Part shown: in pieces, positions 45,101-55,189 of the stretch | How positions within the stretch are numbered: the stretch's first letter is position 1 | How the letters are laid out: the number at the start of each line of letters is the position of its first letter | Source: Ornithorhynchus anatinus | Taxonomy: Eukaryota; Chordata; Mammalia; Monotremata; Ornithorhynchidae | NCBI RefSeq assembly: GCF_004115215.2 | Contig: NC_041751.1 | Span: forward strand, 32,420,298 to 32,484,297 | Reading direction: 5' to 3' | DNA: 64,000 nt | Notes under the pieces: generated by a model | What the model was told of the DNA's origin: nothing | Databases searched by the model: none | The model's input: the letters and a program-made list of their open reading frames with translations, nothing else | Position numbers and translations under genes: made by a program

Positions 45101-45185
45101 ACATAACAACCGGATAGACAGACTGCCGAGCGCCTCAGCAGTTAAACCTTTGAGAAAGAACTGACAAACATGAAAGACGCAAGAG

Positions 45186-45274
45186 CCTTCGATAGCTCAG
45201 CTGGTAGAGCGGAGGACTGTAGTAAGAAATACTTAGCCATCCTTAGGTCGCTGGTTCGACTCCGGCTCGAAGGA
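45186..45274 (+). tRNA. tRNA-Tyr-GTA: tRNA-Tyr (GTA) with 16-nt intron
   Basis: Acceptor CCTTCGA pairs with TCGAAGG, the D arm is 'tagctcagctgg', the anticodon GTA is at 45219-45221, and a 16-nt intron (45223-45238) sits one base 3' of the anticodon as in all eukaryotic tRNA-Tyr. The mature length is 73 nt. T arm and terminator (T6) are good. It looks functional. Confidence 0.95.
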
Positions 45275-45344
45275 CTCGCTGTTTTTTCCTTCCTCCAAAC
45301 GTGGAGCATACTTATGACAGAGATGATGATGATGATGGTATTTG

Positions 45345-45810
45345 ATAATAATAATAATGATGGCATCTGTTAAGCGCTTACCGCGTGCCAAGCACTATTC
45401 TAAGCACTGGAAGAGCTAGAAGGTAATGAGGTTGTCCCACGTGGGGCCCCCAGACTTAAATCCCCATTTTCCAGATGAGGTCACTGAGGCACAGAGAAGT
45501 TAAGTGACTTGTTAAGCGCTTATTAAGTGAGTGGCGTGGTTCGAGATCAAGGGAATCATCGGCGTCATCTGAGAGCCTGTAAATGTGGGAGGGGGAGGAA
45601 GGTATTTTGGCCTCCTCTGCGTAGAAACTGCTGCCTCGATGATCAAGTCGCTTAGGGCATCCCACCTCGACTACCTCATCTGTAAAATGGGGATGAAGAC
45701 TGTGAGCCCCACGTGGGACGACCTGATGACCTCGTATCTCCCCCAGCGCTTAGAACAGTGCTTGGCACGTAGTAAGCGCTTAAATGCCATCATTATTATT
45801 ATTTTTATTA
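45345..45810. repeat. SINE fragments
   Basis: Reverse SINE (about 45345-45515), unique sequence, then a plus-strand SINE 3' part (45655-45810). Confidence 0.65.
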
Positions 45811-45990
45811 TCAACCTCGTCGCTGACCACCTACTCCTGGTATGGAGAAACGGTGGAGACACTGATAGGAGTGTGGGCGGATTATAAAAAAGCCAGGGAT
45901 CATCCCTTCATACGCGGACATTTATGTCGGGGGAGAAAGAGAATGCGGTCAGTCGCGCGATGGCCTCTCGTTATGTACCGTGTATCTTCC

Positions 45991-46170
45991 GCAGCGCTTA
46001 GAACAGTGCTTGGCACATGGAAAGCGCTTCACAAATGCCATAATTATCCAATGCTTAGAACAGGGCTTGGCCCATAGTAAGCGCTTCACAAATATCATAA
46101 TTATGCAGCGCTTAGAACCGGGCTTGGCACATAGTAAGCGCCTCACAAATACCATCATCATCGTCATTAT
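45991..46170 (+). repeat. tandem array of three SINE 3' ends
   Basis: Three units with a 57-bp period, each 'gcttagaac...ggcttggcacatagtaagcg' followed by 'cacaaat' and a tail. Confidence 0.8.
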
Positions 46171-46286
46171 TATTAAGGGTCCCGCCTTTCTCGTCGAAAA
46201 GTACCGTAAGAACTATTATTATTAGGTCTGGAAGAGGAAGCAATCCTAATGGGTAGAATGAAGAGCGGTTGGGGAATAACAAGAGG

Positions 46287-46380
46287 TGCTCCAGGTGAAG
46301 CTCGAACTCACAACCTCGACATCGCCCACGCCCGTACCGCCCTATAAGTACCGCACGCTAACCGACTGCACCACTGGAAC
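46287..46380 (-). tRNA. tRNA-Ile-TAT: tRNA-Ile (TAT) with 20-nt intron
   Basis: Minus strand, 94 nt with a 74-nt mature form. The D arm is 'tggtgcagtcggttagcg', the anticodon TAT sits in 'gtacttata', and an intron of 20 nt (46323-46342) lies 3' of position 37, as in vertebrate Ile-TAT genes. This minor-anticodon tRNA decodes AUA. The acceptor has one G-T pair. No TTTT is seen within about 20 nt, so termination may be distal. Confidence 0.9.
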
Positions 46381-46474
46381 CACGGATCTCTTACTTCTTT
46401 GTGCCATTGGAGCCACACTTTTTCGACTTTACTATAAATTCTAAAATCGATGAATTTGGAAGTCGTTCCTTCAA

Positions 46475-46900
46475 CTCAATTCAGTGGTATTTATTGAGCG
46501 CTAACTGTGGGCAGAGCTCTGTACTGTGCACTTGGAATGTACAAATCGGCAACAGATGGAGACAGTCCCTGCCCAGTGACGGGCTCACGGTCTAATCTAA
46601 TATCCTCACTTGGCTCAGGACTCTCGGGCCCTCGGTCTCTATCTCCTTCCTCCTCTCTCTCTCTCTCCGTTTTCCCAGCCCGGGAATCCCTCCCATCCCA
46701 AACCGGCCAGACTGCACGTCTCCCTATCTTCCCAACCTTCCTAGAAACACACTTTCTCTGGGGAACCCTTCCTGATTCATTCACAGAACCCAAGTTATGT
46801 CAAATCCATAACACGCTCAGCACTTTTCGGCTCCATTCTTCTCCTCATCCGATATAGACCTATGCGCGGTTTATTTGTGTGTTTCTCTGCATAATCAATT
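46475..46900. repeat. two L2 3' regions in opposite orientation
   Basis: Reverse L2 (46475-46605) followed by a plus-strand L2 3' UTR (46606-46900). Confidence 0.65.
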
Positions 46901-47008
46901 ATTCCTTGCCCTGTTTCATACTGATACATACTTGCATTCCTTTGGGTCCCAGTATTCCAACGTTATTTTTGTCTTTCCACTCGGTGGTAGGAAAAGCACA
47001 TGTGTGGC

Positions 47009-47081
47009 GTTTCTGTAGTGTAGCGGTCATCACGTTCGCCTAACACGCGAAAGGTCCCCGATTTGAAACCGGGCGGAAACA
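47009..47081 (+). tRNA. tRNA-Val (AAC), B box damaged
   Basis: A 73-nt tRNA-Val with anticodon AAC in 'cgcctaacacgcg', a good acceptor and A box, and a T5 terminator. In the T arm 'gatttgaaacc' replaces the usual 'ggttcgaaacc'. G53 and C56, both nearly invariant and part of the Pol III B box, have changed. It is probably weakly transcribed or recently inactivated. Confidence 0.82.
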
Positions 47082-47254
47082 CTGAACTTTTTGTAGCGAT
47101 TCAACGATACTACCTTCAGCAAGAGGGAATATGTTTTCTTTGAAACCTTAACACTGTCCGTGATTCATTCCTTGAGCTAAAAAAAATCTCATTAATCATG
47201 GAGGATGCGAGGGGGAGGAAGGTCAAGAATGTCTAGTGGAGGGCCAACTATGTC

Positions 47255-47649
47255 ATTCATTTACTCAATCGTATTTATTGAGCGCTTACTGAGTGCAGAG
47301 CACTGTACTAAGCGGTTGGAAAGTACAATTCGGCAACGGATATCCACGTGTGTCACCGTCGGTCGATAGTCTTCGTTAAAAGCCTTCCGTGTTCCAAGCC
47401 CTGTCTTGGGAGAGCCCCAAATCACCTTTCTTGGTGTGGTAAGGACCGACGCCTGGGTGACTGTTCCCGGTCGTGATGGGCATGGGATGGGCTGGGGCCT
47501 GGGATGGGACAGAGCCGGGTCCCTCCTTCAAGTGCCAGCTTCAGCTTCCTGACTTCCTAAATGAATACTGGGAACTACAAAGATCATGGTGTCCTGAATA
47601 ACAGCTCTGAGGTAAGTTAGAAACGTGTGAGAAAGGCCTAATATCCATG
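47255..47649. repeat. duplicated 5' flank of tRNA-Arg, copy 1
   Basis: A reverse L2 stub plus about 300 bp of unique sequence ('gtgtcaccgtcggtcgatag', 'aaaagccttccgtgttccaa'). The whole stretch recurs at about 59700-60091 before the other tRNA-Arg. The shared L2 stub shows the insertion predates the duplication. Confidence 0.85.
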
Positions 47650-47722
47650 GGGCCAGTGGCGCAATGGATAACGCGTCTGACTACGGATCAGAAGATTCTA
47701 GGTTCGACTCCTGGCTGGCTCG
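47650..47722 (+). tRNA. tRNA-Arg-ACG: tRNA-Arg (ACG)
   Basis: A 73-nt tRNA-Arg with acceptor GGGCCAG/CTGGCTC, anticodon ACG in 'gactacggatc', and B box 'ggttcgactcc'. Only one T-stem base differs from the copy at 60092, giving a G-T pair. TTTT follows. Confidence 0.95.
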
Positions 47723-47924
47723 ACTTAACTTTTGAGTGTTTTCTTTTTCCTTCTTCTTCTGCCCCGTCCAAACTCGCTATCGTCCAAAGTCGCTATCCCC
47801 CTTACTTCTCCCCATGATTCACCGCCCCTCCGCATCCCCCCCAACTATGGATCTTATATCCAATAATTCCAAAGTGCAGAGGGGGGGAAAGATTGAAAGA
47901 TCCAAACGAGAGACCTCACTGTGT

Positions 47925-48120
47925 ATATCCATAATTCTATTTATTTTGATGCTACTGATGCCTGTCTACTTGTTTTGTTTCGTTGTGTGTCTCCCCTCTT
48001 CTAGATTGAGAGGCCGTTGATGGATAGGGATTGGCTCTATCTGTTGCCGAATTGTACTTTCCAAGCGCTTAGTCCAGTGCTTTGCACACAGTAAGTGATC
48101 GAATAAATGAATGAATGAAT
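47925..48120 (+). repeat. L2 3' end
   Basis: From 'tttattttgatgctactgat' to the 'gaataaatgaatgaatgaat' tail. Confidence 0.8.
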
Positions 48121-48215
48121 TTTTGCCCCCTAAAGCCAACGGAGAAGCCCATCGCGGAGGAAAGGGCAGGAGACACAGATATTCCACCTATTAGACTAAT
48201 ACCATCATTCCAGGT

Positions 48216-48280
48216 GGCCCCATGGTCTAATGGTTAGCACTCTGAATCCAGCGATCCGACCTCAGATCTCGATGGGACCT
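48216..48280 (+). pseudogene. tRNA-Gln pseudogene with 7-nt deletion
   Basis: Matches tRNA-Gln at both ends ('ccatggtctaatggttagca' and 'gatgggacct'), but is 65 nt because 7 nt of the anticodon stem-loop are gone ('actctgaatccagcg'). The B box is also changed. A TTTT follows. Confidence 0.85.
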
Positions 48281-48400
48281 TAAACTTTTCAGCGCTTAGA
48301 ACATTGCCGGGCACGTAACAAATATTACTGTTATTATTAGAAAGTTTCTGTCCGGTAACTAAGCACAATCAATAAGGTTCGTGCAAGACCTCACTTCTGC

Positions 48401-48472
48401 GGCCTCGTGGCGCAACGGTAGCGCGTCTGACTCCAGATCAGAAGGTTGCGTGTTCAAATCACGTCGGGGTCA
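48401..48472 (+). tRNA. tRNA-Trp-CCA: tRNA-Trp (CCA)
   Basis: A 72-nt canonical tRNA-Trp with anticodon CCA in 'gactccagatc' and B box 'tgttcaaatca'. Acceptor pair 2:71 is G-T. TTTT follows within 10 nt. It looks functional. Confidence 0.94.
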
Positions 48473-48480
48473 AGGTGTCA

Positions 48481-49284
48481 TTTTCTTTCTGAGGGGAATA
48501 ATGTCAACGGTGGATGTGGAAAAAGGATGATTGGCATGCTTATGGCATTTATTAACCCTAATGTGCTTGGCTACCTGCAAAACCATCATCACTGATCCAC
48601 TACTCTCTCAAAGGTTAAAGTCTGCGCGAAGTTGCCGCTCGGTAAATCGTATTGATTAACGGCTTGATTGATTCCTATTCCGTACAGGAGATTGCAGATA
48701 TGGACCGTGTCTCCTCTCGGCCTTATGGCCAACGAGGAGATGCCCTGAGGCTCATTTCAAAGAGATTCTCTCCGGCCTTCAGGCTGGCCGGCCTCTACTC
48801 CAGCTCGAGGGCGTCTCGCCTCCATGGGACATTGTCACTGGCCCATAAAGCCAATTAGGGAGGGGGGAGGAAGGAGAGGGGTAGTTTGGGGACTCGGTTT
48901 ACAGATGAAACAAAGCACAGTATTCAGTAAAGCATTTATTAGCACGCATAAAACACCAAGATCGACAACGTTGTGTTAAGCCCTCCGGCCCAGGGGCGTT
49001 GAGCCGAGGACTTTGAACTGAGTGTCGCCGGGTAACAGCGGGAGGCAAAGACGGGTGTTTCTTGACTATACTTGTTGACAGTCAAGTCGAGTTTCTTCCT
49101 CCTAACTATCCTAATTTATCAGTTCCAGTTCCTCCGCGTTAGATTCTTCGTTGTTTTCCCTGGCGCCCCCGTGGGTATGGCGACATTTGGCCTTGGCTTG
49201 GAGCTTGCCTGTCTAGCCGGTTGCGATCAGGAGAAGCCATATCTGCCCAAGGCCATTACGTTTCCAGAGTTGTCCACGCAAGAT
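48481..49284. other. no gene; part of the duplicated block
   Basis: 48600-48800 is similar to about 62440-62600 ('ctctctcaaagg', 'gattgattcc', 'gagatt'), placing it in the duplicated tRNA module. The remaining sequence is unique with no domain seen. Confidence 0.5.
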
Positions 49285-49570
49285 GTAAGTTCATTCATTC
49301 AAAAGTATTTATTGGGCGCTTACTTTATTGCTATTGTTTTTGTCCCGTCTCCCCCGATTAGACCCTAAGCCCGTCAAAGGGCAGGGACTGTCTCTATCTG
49401 TTACCGATTTGTCCATTCCAAGCGCTTAGTGCAGTGCTCTGCACATAGTAAGCGCTCAATAAATACTATTGAATGAATGAATGTGCAGAGCGCTGTACTA
49501 AGCGCTTGGAATGGACAATTCGGCAACAGATAGAGACAATCCCTGCCCACCGACGGGCTCCCAGTCTAAT
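49285..49570. repeat. L2 inserted into L2
   Basis: A reverse L2 3' end is split after 'tttattgggcgcttact' (near 49321). A plus-strand L2 3' end (about 49322-49482, ending in 'gaatgaatgaat') follows, and the reverse L2 resumes at 'gtgcagagcgctgtactaag'. Confidence 0.8.
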
Positions 49571-49658
49571 TTTGCCCCCTTTGGGCATCCAAGTCAGGAA
49601 GTTCTGGCCACGGGAGGAGTGGAAGAGGCAACCCGGGATAGGAGGAAGAAAAAGGTCA

Positions 49659-49730
49659 AGGTCCCACCGAGATTTGAACTCGGATCGCTGGATTCAGAGT
49701 CCAGAGTGCTAACCATTACACCATGGGGCC
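49659..49730 (-). tRNA. tRNA-Gln-CTG: tRNA-Gln (CTG)
   Basis: A 72-nt tRNA-Gln with anticodon CTG in 'gactctgaatc', D arm 'tggtgtaatggttagc', and T5 on this strand downstream. Acceptor pair 3:70 is C-A. The same change is in the copy at 62770, so it predates their duplication. Confidence 0.92.
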
Positions 49731-49851
49731 CTTCCTTTCTGGGCACCTTAACGTAGTGTATCTGATAGGAATGTGGTGCAACGTCGTGTAAGGAGAAATC
49801 CTCCACTGAAATGCAGAAATCACTAGGTACAGAAAATACTATCATGTGTAT

Positions 49852-49919
49852 TCCCTGTTAGTCCTAGCGGTTCAGATTTGACCTTTTCAGCGGCCTGGGT
49901 TCAATTCCTGCTCAGCGGA
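49852..49919 (+). pseudogene. tRNA-Glu pseudogene
   Basis: A 68-nt decayed tRNA-Glu: 'tccctgttagtcctagcggt' at the 5' end, 'cctgggttcaattcctgctc' at the T arm. The anticodon stem is destroyed. Confidence 0.7.
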
Positions 49920-49984
49920 TATTTATTCTCACAGGTGTCCTTTGTTTTTACCCGAGTCCCAGATGAAAGCGCCTGCTGGATTTG

Positions 49985-50622
49985 AATAATAATAATAATG
50001 ATAATGTTGGTATTTGTTCAGCGCTTACTATGTGCTGAGCAATGTTCTAAGCGCTCGCTAGATGCGGGGTAATCAGGTTTTACCACATGAGGCTCACAGT
50101 CTAAATCCCCATTTCACAGATGAAGTAACTAAGGCACCGAGAAGTTAAGTGACTTGCCCAAAGTCACAGAGCTGATAAGAGGGAGAGCGGGATTAGAACC
50201 CATGCCCTCAGACTCCTAAGCCCGTGCTCTTTCCACTGAACCCACGCTGCTTCTCTTTAAATACTTCAGTAGTCCCCCTTCTCCCTTTGGCCTAGTTGTC
50301 TGGACAAGGGCTTTCGAAAGAAGCGCGCACTCCTGCCTTTTTCTTCAGACCGATGTCGGTGGAAAGTGCCCGGGTTTAGGAGTCAGAGGTCATGGGTTCT
50401 AATCCCGACTCCGCCGCTTGTCAGCCGTGTGACTTTGGGCAAGTCACTTAGCTTCTCTGGGCCTCAGTTCCCTCATCTGTAAAATGGGGATGAAGACTGT
50501 GAGCCCCACGTGGGTCAACCTGATCACCTTGTAAACCTTCCCGCCCCACCAGTGCTTAGAACAGTGCTTTACCCAGAGTAAGAGCTTAACAAATGCCATC
50601 ATAATTATTATTATTATTCCTC
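49985..50622. repeat. Mon-1 (-) and Mon-1 (+)
   Basis: Reverse Mon-1 at about 49985-50250 and plus-strand Mon-1 at about 50345-50622, both near full length. Confidence 0.8.
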
Positions 50623-50923
50623 GAGCGAGATTCTCCAGCTCGCCCCGGGATCTTTAAGCCTGAGGAAAAAATAGGTTTTGATGGAGCGCCAAAGAGGCAT
50701 CTGGGAGAGATTGTCGTCCTCGCTTTGATTTTCTGTTTCCAGCAATTCCCTGGCTCCGGGCACCCTTGTGGGATGGGCACAGTTGTCGTGGTTCGCTTTT
50801 AGGGGATTTTCCCCGTTCCATCAAGTGGCTAGAGTGAGTCGGATTAATCTCAGAACATCACCAGAGACATGTCATCCACAGGGGCATTTCACCTGAGTCG
50901 ATTTCTCCCCCTCTGTCCAACCT

Positions 50924-50995
50924 GGCTCGTTGGTCTAGGGGTATGATTCTCGCTTTGGGTGTGAGAGGTCCCGGGTTCAAATCCCGGACGAGCCC
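50924..50995 (+). tRNA. tRNA-Pro-TGG: tRNA-Pro (TGG)
   Basis: A 72-nt tRNA-Pro differing from the AGG and CGG copies mainly at the anticodon (TGG in 'gctttgggtgtg'). The acceptor and T arm are perfect, and a T8 terminator follows at once. Confidence 0.95.
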
Positions 50996-51833
50996 GTCTT
51001 TTTTTTCTGTCAGAGCCTGACTCAGTGCAGGTCACCGAAAGGATGCGGCGGGAGGAGAAAGAAGAAAGGAATGAGAAAAGAGGCTTTTGAGGTAGAGGAT
51101 AGAGGAAGAAGAGAAAATTTTGACCAGTAAGGAAAGACCATCTACCCTTCCTTACTCGCTACAAAAACAGTGTTTTGAGCTGTGAAGAGTGGAATAATTA
51201 TGAGCGCGCAGGCCACGTTCTGCATTAGATTGCGCGGCACGTAGTAAGCGCTTAACAAATCCCATCATCATCATCATCATCATTATTATTATTATTAGAT
51301 TCTGTGGCGTGGAAACTAGAGCCACTCTTTTATCCAACTGGGCGTGGAAGTTTCTCTTGAAATTCCAAAAGCTATAATGGTCCATATTATATATAACACA
51401 CTGTCAGTGCTCAGTAAATATCACCGCTGGATTGAGGTACCGATTGAGATAGGCGTTGAGGGCGGCTTTGACACCAGCAGGATTGTGGGCGAGTAATTAT
51501 CTACCCTTAGTTTCCAACAGCGTTTCCACAAGGAAAAACGAGACGGAAACCTCAGACCACACTGCTTGTCACTCCCCTCTTCCCTTAATTGTAGTTTCAC
51601 ACCTGCGACCATAGACCGTAGGCTCACTGAGAGCAGAAAACGTGTACCGATTCCGTTATTCCGTACGAGTCGTCCGCGTACAGTCTGCGGTGGTCTACGC
51701 TGTACTAAGCGCCCAGTAAATACGACTGACGGATCGATGGCTCCATTTATTGGCCTTATTCTATCTTTCGTATTTGGGCAGCCCAGTACTGAGAGCACTG
51801 GTAAATTGGTAGAGTGGAGGAGCACTGCAAGGA

Positions 51834-51904
51834 GCATTGGTGGTTCAGTGGTAGAATTCTCGCCTGCCACGCGGGAGGCCCGGGTTCGATTCCCGGCCAA
51901 TGCA
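51834..51904 (+). tRNA. tRNA-Gly-GCC: tRNA-Gly (GCC)
   Basis: A 71-nt canonical tRNA-Gly with acceptor GCATTGG/CCAATGC, anticodon GCC in 'gcctgccacgc', a perfect B box and a T5 terminator. Confidence 0.96.
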
Positions 51905-52064
51905 GGTTCATTTTTGCTTCGGCACCTTCATCTCTCCCCGCAGATTCTGTCTGGGCCCTCCCCGCCGTCTCCCCTCCACTCGGGACCTTGTCCTGATGGA
52001 ATCCTAACTTCTCCAAAGGGAAAATCAGGAATACACTAGAGAGGCTGGCGCTAGATAATTACTC

Positions 52065-52330
52065 TCCCTTAGTTCAAAACCTTACTGAAGGTCCATCTCC
52101 TCCATGAAGCCTTTCCTGATTAAGTCCCCCTTTCCTCTTCTCCCGCTCCCTTCTGCGTCACTCTGATTTGATCCCTCTGTTCTTCCCCCCTCCCAGGTCC
52201 ACAGCAGTTATGTGCATGTCTGTATTTTTTTATATTAATGTCTATCTCCCCTCCTCTCCAGATTTTACACTCACTGTGGGCAGGGAATGTGTCTGTGCAA
52301 ACATAAATAGTTTACTAGTACAAGAAAAGA
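52065..52330 (+). repeat. L2 3' UTR
   Basis: 'ccatgaagcctttcctgatt' through 'tgtgggcagggaatgtgtct'. The last tail portion is missing. Confidence 0.75.
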
Positions 52331-52379
52331 ATACCTATTCCTACCACTTGGAAAAAAAGGCTTTTTTTAAAACAAGGAG

Positions 52380-52486
52380 TGTCAGAAGTGGGATTCGAAC
52401 CCACGCCTCCATTCGGAGACCAAAAGCCCCAACGAGGGGAAGTGTTAACTTGAGTCCGGCACCTTATACCAGTCGGCCATCCTGAC
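52380..52486 (-). tRNA. tRNA-Leu-CAA: tRNA-Leu (CAA) with 23-nt intron
   Basis: Minus strand, 107 nt with an 84-nt mature class II tRNA. The anticodon CAA sits in 'ggactcaag', and the intron lies directly after position 37 (about 52426-52448), as in vertebrate Leu-CAA genes. The variable arm is 'tctccgaatggag', with a perfect T arm and 3' 'ttctgaca'. TTTT follows on this strand. Confidence 0.93.
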
Positions 52487-52559
52487 ACTTACTGCCAAAT
52501 TCTCTCCTGTTTCTCCTCAGACAGTACCCTCAGAGAGAGAAGTCCAATCCTGTTTCTGC

Positions 52560-52690
52560 TATTCATTAATTCAATTCTATTTATTGAGCGCTTACTGTGT
52601 TTAGAGCACTGTACTTAGCGCTTGGAAAATACAATTCGCCAACAGATAGAGACAATCCCTACCCAACAACGGGCTCACAGTACATAGAGG
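52560..52690 (-). repeat. L2 3'-end fragment
   Basis: 'attcaattctatttattgag' through 'caacgggctcacagt'. Confidence 0.75.
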
Positions 52691-52832
52691 AAAGAAGTGG
52701 GATCGAAAAGACCACTCGGCCATCTTCACATCACCAGTGACCTTCTTCACGGATCGGGGCTAAGGTAAAATATAAGGAGACGTACTTAAAGCTGAAGCTA
52801 CTCCCGACTAATCGAGGGGAGAGAAAAGCATC

Positions 52833-52904
52833 GGGCTCGTCCGGGATTTGAACCCGGGACCTCTCACACCCGAAGCGAGAATCATACCCCTAGACCAACG
52901 AGCC
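52833..52904 (-). tRNA. tRNA-Pro-CGG: tRNA-Pro (CGG)
   Basis: A 72-nt tRNA-Pro with anticodon CGG in 'gcttcgggtgtg', and perfect acceptor and B box. TTTT lies shortly downstream on this strand. It is the Pro member of the second copy of the duplicated module; the flank 'gaggggaga' is shared with 43590. Confidence 0.95.
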
Positions 52905-53079
52905 AGGCCCGTGATTGCTGTCAGCCCTCCCTCTGTCCGGTTTCGGCTCTGCGTGCCCGTGTTCTGCGATCTCCGCGAGCTCCTCTTGGTTGATGGGATT
53001 TCTCAGGGATCCGGGAGTCCGGCTGCTCCTCGGACTTCTGGTGGCTTCTAACTCTTGGTGTGGATGCTGGGCAGTTAGC

Positions 53080-53520
53080 TGACCTGGGCGATGGTCACTC
53101 CTCGCCGCACAAGGGCATTTCTCTGTATTTCGGTCTCGTCCATCTCGTCGCCGACCTCTCGCCCATGGCCTCCCTCTGGCCTGGAACACCGTCTTCCCCC
53201 ACGGGCCTCAGACCATCGCTCCCTTCACAGCCGTATTAAATCATATTAAATTAAATTGTCTCTTCTTCAAGAAACCTTACCTGACTAACCTCCCACCTTC
53301 CTTCCCAAAAGGCCTAGCCCATTTAAACTTTCTTTCCCTGCACTCCCTCTCTCTTCTGCATGGCCTCTCCATTTGGATCTGTGCCCTTATAGTATTTGCT
53401 ATTCACACCGCACGTACGTACATATATGTGGTTAATTTCAATGTCTATCTCCCCCTGTAGACTGTAGGCTCGTTATGGGACGGGAACATAATATCTTAAT
53501 TGGCGCTCAGGTATATTTTC
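53080..53520 (+). repeat. L2 fragment, ORF2 end and 3' UTR
   Basis: 'ggcctccctctggcctggaa' corresponds to the ...WNSLP region of L2. The fragment runs on to 'gtagactgtaggctcgttat'. Confidence 0.7.
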
Positions 53521-53599
53521 CTCACCGGTCACCTCCCTAGCTTTAGGCTTTTCCTCGGAGAAAAGCGGAGGGAATCAGAGTCAGAGAAGGAATCTTGGA

Positions 53600-53860
53600 T
53601 TACTCAAAAGGAAAATCCAGTACCTGCTCTCCCTTCTACTTAGTTGGACCCACCTATCTCGCATCGACCTCAGCGCTTAGTAGAATGTACAGTGTTTGGC
53701 ACATAAGTGCATAACAAGTGTTAGCGGTTCTCCGTCCTATTTCCACTGAGACCCCTCTGTGGGACAGAGACCGTATTCAGTCAAGGTATCTTGTATCTAC
53801 TCCAGTGCTTAGAACAGTGCTTGTCACAGAGTAAGCACTTAAATACCACAGTTATGACTG
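53600..53860 (+). repeat. SINE 3' fragments
   Basis: Two plus-strand SINE 3' parts (about 53600-53730 and 53740-53860). Confidence 0.6.
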
Positions 53861-53965
53861 CGTGTTCCCCTCTGCCACATTATAGACAGCTTTGAGCAAC
53901 AGAACTAACATTAGTCTATGAGATACTCTCTACGACCCCTGTCTTGATTACTTCTAGACAAATGT

Positions 53966-54361
53966 GATTTGGGGGCAAGTGTGGTGGGCCTCCTCTCTAG
54001 CCAGTGAGCTCGTCGCGGGCAGGGATTGTTACTGTTCATTGTTGTATTGTACTTTCCCAAGCGTTCAGTACAGTGCTCAGCACTCGGTAAGCGCCCACTA
54101 AATGCCATCGAATGAATGAATAGCGGGATGTGTGATTGAGCATGAGGTAAAGAAAACATCAGCGATTTGGGGGCAAGTGTGGTGGGCCTCCTCTCTAGCC
54201 AGTGAGCTCGTCGCGGGCAGGGATTGTTACTGTTCATTGTTGTATTGTACTTTCCCAAGCGTTCAGTACAGTGCTCAGCACTCGGTAAACGCCCACTAAA
54301 TGCCATCGAATGAATGAATAGCGGGATGTGTGATTGAGCATGAGGTAAAGAAAACATCAGC
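53966..54361 (+). repeat. 198-bp tandem duplication next to tRNA-Ser
   Basis: Copies at 53966-54163 and 54164-54361 appear to differ at a single base (G/A in 'ggtaagcgccc' versus 'ggtaaacgccc'). The unit carries an L2 3' end plus unique flank, and the second copy ends exactly where the tRNA-Ser begins. Confidence 0.95.
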
Positions 54362-54442
54362 GACAAAGGTGGGATTCGAACCCAAGCGTGCAGAGCACAA
54401 TGGATTAGCAGTCCATCGCCTTAACCACTGGGCCACCCCGTC
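54361..54442 (-). tRNA. tRNA-Ser-GCT: tRNA-Ser (GCT)
   Basis: An 82-nt class II tRNA with anticodon GCT in 'actgctaatcc', the variable arm 'ttgtgctctgcac' and a perfect B box. The acceptor has three consecutive G-T pairs, and the first T-stem pair is T-C. The TTTT terminator lies inside the adjoining tandem duplication. Probably functional. Confidence 0.9.
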
Positions 54443-54545
54443 GCAATCTGGGTTTTATATTCGCCTCCTCGTTCGCGAGATTTCGAGAAGCAAAGCGTAA
54501 ACAGAAACTATTCTGTGACCATCTTTTTTGTTGTTGTTGACGTGG

Positions 54546-54676
54546 GCCCGGCTAGTTCAGTCGGTAGAGCATGAGGCCCTTAATAATAATAACAATGTTG
54601 GTATTTGTTAAGCGCTTACTATGTGCCGAGCACTGTTCTAAGCGCTGGGGTAGACTTAATCTCGGGGTCGTGGGTT
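54546..54676 (+). pseudogene. tRNA-Lys gene broken by a SINE in the anticodon loop
   Basis: The 5' half of tRNA-Lys ('gcccggctagttcagtcggt' to 'ggcccttaat') ends at 54584. A 70-bp reverse Mon-1 3' end follows (54585-54654), and the 3' half resumes at 'cttaatctcggggtcgtggg'. CTTAAT is repeated at both sides (54579-54584 and 54655-54660) as the target site duplication. The T arm and acceptor 3' strand are also missing. The 3' flank ('attttatttc', 'aatagac', 'ttctagctag') matches the flank of the tRNA-Lys at 43891. Confidence 0.92.
54585..54654 (-). repeat. 5'-truncated Mon-1 SINE in tRNA-Lys
   Basis: Only the last 70 bp of the SINE ('aatgttggtatttgttaagc' to 'gcgctggggtaga'). Confidence 0.9.
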
Positions 54677-55189
54677 TTTGATTTTATTTCCGAATAGACG
54701 CCTTTAGTTCTAGCTAGGAGAGTTCCCCCTCCCCCCAATCCTCCCCACGCTTAAGACAATAAGCTTAGAAGGTCCACAGCATTTCAGTAAGGAAATACTT
54801 CTCAGCTTGCAAAAGACATCAATCTCAACGAGTCCTGCTTCTGTAAAGCCCTTCAAACGATGGGCAATGAGATCTCTCAGAGCATTAAACCTTCCAATCC
54901 GGGGGAGGGGTTGAGAATTTCCTACTGCGAGGCCAAGTTCGGGCTATAACGAGGGCGAGCATCCCCTGTCCGGACTTGTCTCTGTGGTCCCTTCGGTTAA
55001 GAGTTAGCAAAGGCCCCGAGAGATACCGAGTCACACAAGGCCTCTGGTTCCAATCCCAGAATTTCCCTGTCCCTTCTGCCTCTCCTCGTCTCTCCCAATC
55101 AAACTCATCTCTCCTCCTGTCTGGATGATGCTTTACTTTCCCTCTCCTCCACTAAATTTTTTATTCCAGGAAAGCGAGGATCCTAGCTA
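54677..55189. other. unique sequence, no gene seen
   Basis: No repeat or domain recognised apart from the first 40 bp, which are shared with the flank of tRNA-Lys at 43964-44010. Confidence 0.5.
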
